This document shows positions 26,445 through 34,322 of a DNA stretch of 64,000 nt, piece by piece (positions within the stretch are counted from its first letter, which is position 1; every line of letters begins with the position of its first letter). The stretch lies in contig JAFUGS010000060.1 of assembly GCA_017469265.1 (NCBI GenBank), forward strand, positions 1 through 64,000. The letters are read 5' to 3'. Source of the stretch: Clostridia bacterium. Its GTDB lineage: Bacteria; Bacillota; Clostridia; Christensenellales; Aristaeellaceae. A program made the position numbers and the translations under genes. Under the pieces are notes generated by a model. The model was not told where the DNA came from, ran no database searches, and saw only the letters and a list, made by a program, of their open reading frames with translations.

Positions 26445-27398
26445 ATGGCAAAGAAGAAAGAACTGAACACGGTGCAGCTGAACGGGAAAACCGTGAACGT
26501 GAACGGAGGACCGGTGGGTGTCTACCGGACGCCGGGCAGCATCGCCTTTGATATCCTGAACTATCTAGTTATCGGTCTGGCCGCCTTCACGACGGTGATG
26601 CCCATTATCTACATCATCTGCAACTCCTTCGCCACGGAGCTGGAGCTGCAGACCCGGCCCATGTTCATCATTCCGGAGGTCTGGTCCCTGGACGCGTACA
26701 GGTACATCTTCGCGTCCAACAAGCTGATCAGAGCCTTTGGCAACTCCGTGTTCATCACGATCTTCGGCACGCTGATCAACCTGTTCTGCACCGTGACCAT
26801 GGCCTACCCGCTGAGCAAGAAATTCCTGCGGGGGCGGACTCCCATCCTGAACCTGATCATCGTTTCCATGTTTTTCTCTGGCGGCATGATTCCCGGGTAC
26901 GTGGTGGTTTCCTCCTGGCTGGGGCTGCGGGGAACCTACTGGGCGCTGCTGCTTCCCGGCGCGATTTCCGCCTACAACATGATGATCGTCAAGAACTTCT
27001 TCCAGGGGATTCCCGCGGAGCTGGAGGAAAGCGCCTCCCTGGACGGGTGCAGCGATCTGGGCATTCTGTGGAAGATTGTGCTGCCCCTGAGCCTGCCGGT
27101 GCTGGCCACCTTTGGCCTGTTCTACGCGGTGGGCCACTGGAACAGCTACTTCCCGGCCATGATCTATCTGACGGATGACCGGATGTATCCCCTGCAGCTG
27201 ATCCTGCGGAACATCATCGTGACCGCGGAGTCCTCCGCCAGCGATATGAGCCTGATGGATCCCAACTTCGTGGAACCCCCGAAGCAGTCCATCAAGATGG
27301 CGGTCATCGTGGTGGCCACGGTACCCATCATGTGCGTGTATCCCTTCCTGCAGAAGTATTTCGTAAAAGGCGTCATGGTCGGCGCGTTAAAGGGTTAA
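26445..27398 (+). CDS. LplC-type sugar ABC importer permease
   Basis: A 317-residue second permease with six spans; IIYIICNSFATELELQTRP near residue 50 and the EAA loop ELEESASLDGCSDLGILWKI near 189 mark the LplC/YtcP family. It pairs with the permease 15 bases upstream; ribosome site GGGAGG. The C-terminus YFVKGVMVGALKG is standard for the family. Confidence 0.93.
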   Translation: MAKKKELNTVQLNGKTVNVNGGPVGVYRTPGSIAFDILNYLVIGLAAFTTVMPIIYIICNSFATELELQTRPMFIIPEVWSLDAYRYIFASNKLIRAFGNSVFITIFGTLINLFCTVTMAYPLSKKFLRGRTPILNLIIVSMFFSGGMIPGYVVVSSWLGLRGTYWALLLPGAISAYNMMIVKNFFQGIPAELEESASLDGCSDLGILWKIVLPLSLPVLATFGLFYAVGHWNSYFPAMIYLTDDRMYPLQLILRNIIVTAESSASDMSLMDPNFVEPPKQSIKMAVIVVATVPIMCVYPFLQKYFVKGVMVGALKG

Positions 27399-27525
27399 AA
27401 TCCGACGACCGCCAGTGGCGGGAGTATCGTCGGATTTTAACAGAGCCGGCAAGGAGCGGACTCGCCAGTGGCGAGCCGCGACTATGGCGGCGACCGGGAA
27501 GAAATCCGACGACCGCCAGTGGCGG
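27397..27525. repeat. REP-like palindromic repeats between permease and binding-protein genes
   Basis: AAATCCGACGACCGCCAGTGGCGG occurs at 27398-27421 and again at 27502-27525, and a third CGCCAGTGGCG core sits in CTCGCCAGTGGCGAG (27461-27475). In the first copy AAAATCCGACGA (27397-27408) pairs with TCGTCGGATTTT (27427-27438) around the CCGCC/GGCGG inner stem, giving a T-ended hairpin right after the permease stop (which it overlaps). It may attenuate or protect mRNA so the binding protein is made in excess. Confidence 0.7.
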
Positions 27526-27580
27526 AAACAAGGTTATTCGCGGCTTGTCCGCATAACAATTTTTAAAGGAGGCTTTTGCC

Positions 27581-29101
27581 ATGAAGAAAATCGTTGCTCT
27601 GTTCCTGTCCCTGGCGATGCTTCTCTCCGTGATGAGCTTTGCCGCGGCGGAGGACGACATGACCCTGAACGTCATGCTGCCCGACTTCTACTCCGACTCC
27701 GACTGGGTGTCCCTGGAGGACGGTAACCCCGTGCTGCAGGCCATCTACGATGCCACCGGCGTGAAGCTGAACATCACCTGGGTGCCTGACTCCGGATACG
27801 GCGAGCGCACCACCCTGACCCTGGCGGACCCGAACAACATGCCCGAAGTGATGGTCATGCAGGGCGTGCGCGACGCCATCATGATCTCTTCTGCCCGGGC
27901 CGGCGCCTTCTGGGATCTGACCGACTACGTGGCCGACGCGGAAAACTATCCGAACCTGGCTGCCGGCGCGGCGTCCGTCTATGACAACATCGCTGTGGAC
28001 GGCCGTCTGTACGGCATCTATCGGGCCCGCGCCTATGCCCGTGCCGGCGTGTATTACCGGAATGACTACGCCGCGCAGGTGGGTTACGCCGAGGAGCCCA
28101 AGACCGTGGAAGAATTCAAGGATATGTGCCTGAAGATGGCCGCCATCGATCCGGACACCTACGTGTTCAATATGTGCAAGTATGTGGCCGGCACCATCGG
28201 CATCATGACCGTCATGAACGGCGCGCCCTATCAGTATGGCGTGAACGCCGAAGGCAAGATCTATCCCGCCTTTGAGGACGAAGCCTTCCAGGAAGGCCTG
28301 GACTTCATCCGCGACCTGTACGCCGCCGGCGGCATCGACCCCAACTTCATGACCATCGAGTCCGGCAACTGGAACGACGCGGAGCGCAGCGATCCGGTGA
28401 AAGCCCTCATGCGGCTGGACTGCCTGGACAACGGCTATCGCTATGAAGAGTGGCTGGAGGAGAACAAGGGCGTGGATCCCGCGGCTCCCGTGGTATCCCT
28501 GCTGACCGCGCTGCCGGACAAAAACGGCAACATCCAGATCTGGCCCCAGAACATCGGCGCCTCCGGTGAAATCGTGGTGACCAAGGCTGTTCCCGAAAGC
28601 AAGCTGCCCGCGGTCATGAAGTTCCTTGACTGGTGCAACTCCGCCGAAGGACAGACCCTGCTGAACTGTGGCGTGCCGGAAAAGACTTACTGGATCCAGA
28701 GCGACGGCTTCCGCTACACCTATCCGGAAGGCGAGCAGGAGAATTCCGCCACCTACGCCAACTACACCAACACCGTGCAGCACAGCCTGAACCAGCTGGG
28801 CATGAACGTGAACGGCGACCTGACTCCGCCCGCCATGGCCACCGCCCTGCGCGAGGAGTATAACCAGAACCTGCTGGACAACGCCAAGTACGTCATTGCC
28901 AACCCCTGCTACACCTATGACAGCGAGACCAACAACCTGATGGGGGCCTCCCTGGCGCAGGACGTGGAAGACGCCCAGGTGCAGTACATTGCCGGCAAGA
29001 TCGATCTGGCCGGTCTGCAGGCTGCCTATGCCGACTGGCATGTCCAGGGCGGCGATGATATTCTGGCTGAATATCAGGCGATCTACGACGCTGAAAAATA
29101 A
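27581..29101 (+). CDS. Extracellular sugar-binding protein of the LplABC-type importer
   Basis: The 506-residue protein has a signal peptide (MKKIVALFLSLAMLLSVMSF, cut after about AAA at residue 23) and no lipobox, then a mature domain rich in Trp/Tyr typical of oligosaccharide-binding proteins of the LplA/YtcQ class (PDFYSDSDWVSLEDGNPVLQ; late SAEGQTLLNCGVPEKTYWIQ). It captures the glycan fragment outside the membrane for the two upstream permeases. A strong AAAGGAGG site supports high expression. How it stays at the surface without lipidation is not visible. Confidence 0.92.
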   Translation: MKKIVALFLSLAMLLSVMSFAAAEDDMTLNVMLPDFYSDSDWVSLEDGNPVLQAIYDATGVKLNITWVPDSGYGERTTLTLADPNNMPEVMVMQGVRDAIMISSARAGAFWDLTDYVADAENYPNLAAGAASVYDNIAVDGRLYGIYRARAYARAGVYYRNDYAAQVGYAEEPKTVEEFKDMCLKMAAIDPDTYVFNMCKYVAGTIGIMTVMNGAPYQYGVNAEGKIYPAFEDEAFQEGLDFIRDLYAAGGIDPNFMTIESGNWNDAERSDPVKALMRLDCLDNGYRYEEWLEENKGVDPAAPVVSLLTALPDKNGNIQIWPQNIGASGEIVVTKAVPESKLPAVMKFLDWCNSAEGQTLLNCGVPEKTYWIQSDGFRYTYPEGEQENSATYANYTNTVQHSLNQLGMNVNGDLTPPAMATALREEYNQNLLDNAKYVIANPCYTYDSETNNLMGASLAQDVEDAQVQYIAGKIDLAGLQAAYADWHVQGGDDILAEYQAIYDAEK

Positions 29102-29120
29102 GATCTGAGCCCTTTGGGCG

Positions 29121-29152
29121 GAGGCTGCCGCAGTACTGCGGCAGCCTCTTTT
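29121..29152 (+). terminator. Terminator of the GH105-importer operon
   Basis: GAGGCTGCCGCAGT (29121-29134) and ACTGCGGCAGCCTC (29135-29148) make a perfect palindrome, followed by TTTT. Confidence 0.8.
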
Positions 29153-29173
29153 CAAAAAGCCTCATTTTCCGCT

Positions 29174-29202
29174 TTACCGATCCGGTAAGACGGTGATACA
29201 AT
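29174..29202 (+). promoter_or_regulatory. Promoter with palindromic operator for the esterase-rhamnose genes
   Basis: TACAAT at 29197-29202 is a good -10 box. Upstream at the -35 position lies TTACCG-ATC-CGGTAA (29174-29188), a perfect inverted repeat. This placement suits a repressor or activator site. The start codon is 35 bases downstream of the -10 box. Confidence 0.55.
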
Positions 29203-29236
29203 CAGGAGGCAAGATCGCGGAAAGGACAAACGAAAC

Positions 29237-30298
29237 ATGGTCATTTATCAGGATCCAGTAACCGGATACCAGGTGCGCAGGTATACGGATGGGCCGGAGC
29301 GCAACGCCAAGCTCTATTTTACCTGCGAGAATTTTTCCACCGATGACCGATATTTCTTCTTCATGAAGCAACAGCTGGAAGGCCGGACGGACGGGGGCTG
29401 CTACCGGGCGGAGGTGGAAACCGGCAGGATTGAGCGGGTGACGGACGATACCTTCCGGGGCTTCGCCACGGACCGGGAGAAGAACATCGGCTATACCTGC
29501 AAAAACGAGACGGAAGTCTACGCGGTGGACCTGGATACGAACCGGATGGAGAAAATCGGCGATCTGCCCCGAGAGGGCCAGATAACCGGCCACCTGACCG
29601 CGGCGGATACGGGCCGGATTGCCTGCAGCTATCACCTGGTGAACAAGTACTATGGCCTGGTTATCCTGGATCCCGGAAAGGAAGCGGAAGTGGTTTATCA
29701 GAGCGATTACCGCCTGGGCCACGCGCAGATCTGCCCGACCGATGAAAACCTGATTTTCTATATTCATGAAACCGAGGGGGACGCCTTTCAGCGGACCTGG
29801 ATGTTCGACGTGAAGGAAAGGTACGCGCGGCCCTATTATGTGGAGCATCCCAACGAATGGATCACCCATGAGGTCTGGTCCGCGGACGGGACGGAGATGG
29901 CGCTGATGAAGCTGGATCCCGCGGGACCGGTGGACGGGGAGAAGGGGGAAACCCATACCGGCAATATCATTATCGGGGATAAGGACGGGCGGCATTTTGA
30001 CGTGGAGGCCCGCTCCACCCAGCTGCTGCATCCCTGCATCAGCCGGGATCATAAATGGCTGTGCGCGGACCGGATCAGCTATCTGGGCACCAGGATTCAG
30101 GAGGGCGTGGTCCTGTTTGAGCGGGCCACGGGCAGGCAGAAGCTGATTGCCGCCACCGGATGGTGCAAGACCGGCGCGGACCATCAGCATCCGTCCTTCA
30201 ACCGGAAAGGGGATCAGATTCTGTTCTCTAACCCGGATGAAAACGGGGTTGCCCAGGTATGTGTAATCGACCTGCATCAGGTCTGGAAGGATTGGTGA
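29237..30298 (+). CDS. Oligogalacturonate-lyase-like (PL22-type) beta-propeller protein
   Basis: The 353-residue protein has repeated beta-propeller blades (FSTDDRYFFFM, EVYAVDLDTNRMEKIGDL, HEVWSADGTEMALMKL, FNRKGDQILFSNPDENG). The order VRRYTD, LYFTCENFS, HPNEWITHEVWS and a late HQHPSFN resembles oligogalacturonide lyase (PL22), which cleaves unsaturated or short galacturonides using metal-binding histidines. It has no signal peptide. TolB-like propellers share the fold, so the enzymatic call is moderate. It opens a rightward operon and is followed 5 bases later by an esterase. Confidence 0.62.
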   Translation: MVIYQDPVTGYQVRRYTDGPERNAKLYFTCENFSTDDRYFFFMKQQLEGRTDGGCYRAEVETGRIERVTDDTFRGFATDREKNIGYTCKNETEVYAVDLDTNRMEKIGDLPREGQITGHLTAADTGRIACSYHLVNKYYGLVILDPGKEAEVVYQSDYRLGHAQICPTDENLIFYIHETEGDAFQRTWMFDVKERYARPYYVEHPNEWITHEVWSADGTEMALMKLDPAGPVDGEKGETHTGNIIIGDKDGRHFDVEARSTQLLHPCISRDHKWLCADRISYLGTRIQEGVVLFERATGRQKLIAATGWCKTGADHQHPSFNRKGDQILFSNPDENGVAQVCVIDLHQVWKDW

Positions 30299-30303
30299 AC
30301 GAG

Positions 30304-30969
30304 ATGGCGACAATTTGGATCATTGGGGATTCCACCGTGGACAACAATACCCCGCCCTTCCGGGGATGGGGCTGGGCCATGCCGGCGTTTGTGCGGGAGG
30401 GCGTGGAGGTGCGCAACCACGCGCTGTCCGGCCGCTCCAGCCGCAGCTTCCGGGCGGAGGGCCTGTTTGAGCCCGTGGAGAAGGGGATGGCACCGGGAGA
30501 CCTGCTGCTGATCCAGTTTGGGCATAATGACGAAAAGGAGGACGAGCGTCACACGGATCCGGAGACCACCTATCCGGAGTATCTGTGGCAGTACTGCCAG
30601 GCGGCGCTGGACCGGGGCGCCCAACCCGTGCTGATCACCTCCTGCGAACGCCGCTTCTTTACCGGCGACAAGGGCCTGCTCTACACCCATGGGGAATATC
30701 CCCGGGCCGTACGGGTGCTGGCGGGGGAGAAGGGCATCCCGCTGTGCGACCTGCTGAAGGACAGCCGGGCGCTGTACCTGTCTCTGGGGCAGGAGGAGAC
30801 CGCGAAGCTGTTCGTGCGGCTGGCTCCGGGGGAGCATCCGGATTATCCGGAGGGGCATGATGACAAAACCCATTTCAACGCTGACGGCGCCAGGGAACTC
30901 TGCCGGCTGGTAGCGCGGGAAATGAAGGCCTGGCCGGAGCTGGCGGGATTCCTGAAGGAAGAAATCTGA
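30304..30969 (+). CDS. SGNH esterase, rhamnogalacturonan acetylesterase-like
   Basis: The 221-residue protein carries the SGNH blocks: GDSTVD near residue 8 (Ser nucleophile), GRSSRSF, LLLIQFGHNDE with the GxND site near 71, and DDKTHFNADGA with the catalytic Asp/His near 190. These match CE12 rhamnogalacturonan acetylesterases. No signal peptide, so it would deacetylate imported oligomers. It starts 5 bases after the propeller gene's stop and is probably translationally coupled. A paralogue follows immediately. Confidence 0.85.
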   Translation: MATIWIIGDSTVDNNTPPFRGWGWAMPAFVREGVEVRNHALSGRSSRSFRAEGLFEPVEKGMAPGDLLLIQFGHNDEKEDERHTDPETTYPEYLWQYCQAALDRGAQPVLITSCERRFFTGDKGLLYTHGEYPRAVRVLAGEKGIPLCDLLKDSRALYLSLGQEETAKLFVRLAPGEHPDYPEGHDDKTHFNADGARELCRLVAREMKAWPELAGFLKEEI

Positions 30970-30991
30970 CAGAAGGAAGGACAGCCGGGAC

Positions 30992-31966
30992 ATGCGAATC
31001 TTTATCTGCGGGGACTCCACAGCCGCGGTGTACGATCCGGCGAAAACCCCGATGGTCGGGTGGGGCCAGGCCCTGGCGGAAATGATGCCGGAGGCGGAGC
31101 TCCACAATCACGCCATGGCGGGCCGCAGCACCCGGACCTTCCTGGCGGAAGGCCGGCTGGCGCGGCTGGACGGGGAGCTGAAGCCGGGGGATCTGCTGCT
31201 GATCCAGTTTGGCCACAATGATGAGGGGGACAAGCCGGAACGGCACACGGAGCCCTGGACGGATTTCAGCGAGAACCTGGAAACCTTCGTCCGCTTTGCC
31301 CGGGACCGGGGAGCCCGGCCCGTTCTGCTGACGCCGACCTGCATCCGCCTGTGGGAGAACGGAACGCTGCGGGAAAGCCACGGGGAATACCTGAAGGCGA
31401 TTTACGCCGCGGCCGGCAGGCTGGGCGTCCCGCTGATGGACGTTTACCGGGAAAGCCGCGAGATCGTCCTGGCGGCGGGGGAGGAAGGCAGCAGGGCCTT
31501 TTATATGGGCCCGTTTCCGGAAAACGGCCAGGACGCGGAGGAACAGGTCAAAGCGGACAATACGCACACCCGGCGGCCGGGGGCGGAGCGGTTTGCCCGG
31601 CGAATTCGGGAAATGCTGTACGCACTGGAACAAAAGGAGGAAGGAAACATGGAACGTTTTGCCTGGAAGGGACGGATCAAGCCGGGGATGCAGGCGGAAT
31701 ACAAGCGCCGCCATGATGAAATCTGGCCGGAAATGCTGGCCCTGCTGAAGGAGGCCGGCATCCGCAACTATTCCATCTGGAGTGATGGCCGGGACGTCTT
31801 CGGCTATTACGAATGCGAGAAGGGCATCGCCTACGCGGAAAAGACCCAGGCGGGCAGCCCCATCGTGGACAAATGGAATGAATACATGGACGATGTGCTG
31901 GAGCTGGTGATGGATCCGGAAACCGGCGCCCAGCCCAAGCTGAGCCGGATGTTCCTGATGGAATAA
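30992..31966 (+). CDS. Fusion: SGNH acetylesterase joined to L-rhamnose mutarotase
   Basis: This 324-residue frame joins two complete domains. Residues 1 to about 212 are a second CE12-type SGNH esterase: GDSTAA, GRSTRTF, LLLIQFGHNDE and ADNTHTRRPGA. Residues 220-324 are a full RhaM (DUF718) domain: EYKRRHDEIWPEM with the expected Tyr and His, and KWNEYMDDVLELVMDP. Free RhaM is about 104 residues. The linker LEQKEEGN is encoded by a perfect ribosome site, AAAAGGAGG, followed by ATG at 31649, so two genes seem to have merged by loss of a stop. Both a fusion and a free mutarotase could be made. Confidence 0.85.
   Translation: MRIFICGDSTAAVYDPAKTPMVGWGQALAEMMPEAELHNHAMAGRSTRTFLAEGRLARLDGELKPGDLLLIQFGHNDEGDKPERHTEPWTDFSENLETFVRFARDRGARPVLLTPTCIRLWENGTLRESHGEYLKAIYAAAGRLGVPLMDVYRESREIVLAAGEEGSRAFYMGPFPENGQDAEEQVKADNTHTRRPGAERFARRIREMLYALEQKEEGNMERFAWKGRIKPGMQAEYKRRHDEIWPEMLALLKEAGIRNYSIWSDGRDVFGYYECEKGIAYAEKTQAGSPIVDKWNEYMDDVLELVMDPETGAQPKLSRMFLME
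31649..31966 (+). CDS. rhaM: L-rhamnose mutarotase, internal in-frame start
   Basis: A separate translation start inside the fusion frame: AAAAGGAGG at 31632-31640 stands 8 bases before ATG 31649, giving 105 residues, the normal RhaM length. RhaM interconverts alpha and beta L-rhamnopyranose for entry into catabolism. The product begins MERFAWKGRIKPGMQAEYKR. Because the frame is shared with the upstream esterase, this is listed as an alternative product, not an additional locus. Confidence 0.7.
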   Translation: MERFAWKGRIKPGMQAEYKRRHDEIWPEMLALLKEAGIRNYSIWSDGRDVFGYYECEKGIAYAEKTQAGSPIVDKWNEYMDDVLELVMDPETGAQPKLSRMFLME

Positions 31967-32032
31967 CGCCGGGCGGAGAGGACACGGGGCCGCGGGGCGG
32001 AACGACGAAAAAATGGCAGGGAGCGAAAAGAC

Positions 32033-32836
32033 ATGAACAGAATTTATTGCTGCTATCCCGGGGGAAAACACAAGGCGCTGACCATGAGCTACGACGACGG
32101 CCGGACGGAGGACCGCCGCCTGGTGGAAATCTTTAACCGTTACGGCATCCGGGGCACGTTTAACCTGAACAGCGGCCTGTGGGAAAGAGGGGACCGGATC
32201 GACCCGGAAGAAATCCCCACCCTGTACCGGGGCCACGAGGTGGCCTGCCACACGGTGACCCATCCCACCATTGCCCGCTGCCCCCTGCCGGAGGTGGCGC
32301 AGGAGGTCATCCATGACCGGGCCTGGCTGGAAGGAAAGACGGGATATGCCGTACGGGGGCTGGCCTATCCCAATGGCTCCCTGAGCCGGGAGATCGAGAC
32401 GCTGCTGCCCGCCTGCGGCATCCGGTATGCCCGGGTGGTGGGCTCCTCGGACAGCTTTGCCCTGCCGGAGAACCCGTACCGCTGGGAGGCCACCTGCCAC
32501 CACAACCACCGGCTGATGGAGCTGGGAGAACAGTTCCTGAACCTGCATAAGCGGCAGTATCTGTACCTCATGTATGTCTGGGGACACAGCTACGAATTTA
32601 CCAACCTGGACAACTGGGAACTGATGGAAAACTTCTGCCGGATGATGGGCGGCCAGGAGGACATCTGGTACTGCACCAACATTGAATTCATGGACTGCAT
32701 GGATGACTTCGCGCGCCTCCGCTTCGCGGCGGATAACAGCTTTGTCACGAACCCCAACGCCGGGGACTGCTGGATTACCGTCAATGACGGCGATCCGGTC
32801 CGGATTCCCGGCGGCGCCGCGGTCAGCCTGAGCTGA
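32033..32836 (+). CDS. CE4-type polysaccharide deacetylase-like protein
   Basis: The 267-residue protein shows the CE4 NodB order: TMSYDDGRTEDRRLVEIFNR with the D-D motif near residue 20, GTFNLNSGLW, and HEVACHTVTHPTIA (H..H metal site) near 70. It has no signal peptide, so it likely acts on imported acetylated or related sugars. Beyond the stop, another frame reads ELTGEELAKIEEILRS before a stop at 32880, which looks like a protein C-terminus and hints that the end may be frameshifted. It belongs to the esterase-mutarotase operon. Confidence 0.82.
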   Translation: MNRIYCCYPGGKHKALTMSYDDGRTEDRRLVEIFNRYGIRGTFNLNSGLWERGDRIDPEEIPTLYRGHEVACHTVTHPTIARCPLPEVAQEVIHDRAWLEGKTGYAVRGLAYPNGSLSREIETLLPACGIRYARVVGSSDSFALPENPYRWEATCHHNHRLMELGEQFLNLHKRQYLYLMYVWGHSYEFTNLDNWELMENFCRMMGGQEDIWYCTNIEFMDCMDDFARLRFAADNSFVTNPNAGDCWITVNDGDPVRIPGGAAVSLS

Positions 32837-32931
32837 CCGGGGAGGAACTGGCGAAAATCGAGGAGATTCTGCGGTCCTGAACCGGCGCCCCGCCATTATG
32901 CGGCGGCCTTTCTGACCGTGTTCGGCGCATA

Positions 32932-32960
32932 TTGCGGGAAAAGCAGGAAAAGCGTATAAT
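32932..32960 (+). promoter_or_regulatory. Promoter of the rhaB gene
   Basis: TTGCGG (32932-32937) and TATAAT (32955-32960) are 17 bases apart. They lie within what would be codons of a longer rhaB frame, supporting the downstream start. Confidence 0.65.
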
Positions 32961-33003
32961 AGAGCAAACTTTGCCTGAAAAAAGGGAAGGGGGCAGGAGC
33001 GGG

Positions 33004-34275
33004 TTGAAAAGGTACCTGGCGATTGATATCGGCGCTTCCTCCGGCCGGCACATCGTCGGCTGGGAGGAGGACGGCGCGCTGCGGACGGAGGAAGTTTTCC
33101 GCTTCCCCAACGGCGTTTCCGAGCGGGAGGGCCATCTGATCTGGGATCTGGATGCCCTGCTGGGTTACGTGAAGGAAGGCATCCGCAAGGCGAAGGAAGC
33201 GTACGCGGACATCGTGAGCCTGAGCGTGGACACCTGGGGCGTGGATTACGTGCTGATGCGGGGGGACGCGGAGGTGCTTCCGGCCTACGCCTACCGGGAC
33301 AGCCGGACGGAAGCGGTGCTGTCCGCGGTGCACGACAGGATGCCCTTCGCGGAGCTGTACCGTCGGACGGGGATCCAGTTTCAGCCCTTCAACACCCTGT
33401 ATCAGCTGGCGGCGGATCAGGCGGCCGGCCGGCTGGAGGGCGTGACGGATTTTCTGATGCTGCCCTGCTGGCTGATGTACAGGCTGTGCGGCGTGAAGGC
33501 GCATGAGTACACCAACGCCACCACCGGCGGCATGGTCAGCGCCGAAACCGGGGAATATGACCCGGAGATCATCGCGGCCATGGGCTTCCCGAAGCATCTT
33601 TTTCCCGGGCTGCGCCAGCCGGGCGAAACCCTGGGAATCTATGAAGGCATGCGGGTGGTGCTCTGCGCGACCCACGACACGGGCAGCGCGGTGGAGGGCA
33701 TCCCCATGGAGGTGAACGCGCCTTACATCTCCTCGGGTACCTGGAGCCTGCTGGGCGTGAAAACGGAGAAGCCCATTACCACGGCAGGCAGCCAGGCGGC
33801 CAACTGGAGCAATGAAGGCGGCGTGGGCTACAACCGGTACCAGAAAAACATCATGGGCATGTGGCTGGTGAACCGGCTGCGGGCGGAGCTCTGTCCGGAG
33901 AAGCCCTGGGGCGAAATCACCGCCGAGGCGGCGGACAGGCATTTCGATCATCTGGTGGACGCCAATGATGAAATCTTCCTGGCGCCGGAAAGCATGCGGG
34001 CCGCTTTTGACGCGCGGCTGCCCCATCCGCCCAGATGCGTGGCGGGCTATTTCCGCTGCGCGTACCGGAGCCTGGCAAGGAGCTACGCCCAGGCGCTGGC
34101 GGAGCTGGAAGGAAACACGGGAAAAACCTATGACCGGCTGTATATCGTGGGCGGCGGCGCGAAGAACGCCTACCTGAACCGGCTGACGGAGGAAGCCACC
34201 GGCCGGAAGGTCATCGCCCTGCCCATTGAAGCCACGGCCCTGGGAAACCTGAAGGTCCAGATGGCCGGCGGATAA
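33004..34275 (+). CDS. rhaB: Rhamnulokinase-type FGGY kinase
   Basis: The 423-residue protein belongs to the FGGY sugar kinases, closest in motif to rhamnulokinase: LAIDIGASSGRHIVGW at the start, SVDTWGVDYVLM near residue 77, ISSGTWSLLGV near 243, and YIVGGGAKNAYLNRLTEEAT near 380. It would phosphorylate L-rhamnulose for RhaD. I chose TTG at 33004 because the -10 box lies just upstream and RhaB proteins begin at KRYLAIDIG; the ATG at 32932 would precede transcription. The C-terminus is somewhat short for the family (about 470-490 usual). Confidence 0.9.
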   Translation: MKRYLAIDIGASSGRHIVGWEEDGALRTEEVFRFPNGVSEREGHLIWDLDALLGYVKEGIRKAKEAYADIVSLSVDTWGVDYVLMRGDAEVLPAYAYRDSRTEAVLSAVHDRMPFAELYRRTGIQFQPFNTLYQLAADQAAGRLEGVTDFLMLPCWLMYRLCGVKAHEYTNATTGGMVSAETGEYDPEIIAAMGFPKHLFPGLRQPGETLGIYEGMRVVLCATHDTGSAVEGIPMEVNAPYISSGTWSLLGVKTEKPITTAGSQAANWSNEGGVGYNRYQKNIMGMWLVNRLRAELCPEKPWGEITAEAADRHFDHLVDANDEIFLAPESMRAAFDARLPHPPRCVAGYFRCAYRSLARSYAQALAELEGNTGKTYDRLYIVGGGAKNAYLNRLTEEATGRKVIALPIEATALGNLKVQMAGG

Positions 34276-34322
34276 GCTTCCGCATGAAAAAACGCAAATA
34301 CAGAAGATAAGGAGGATCCATC

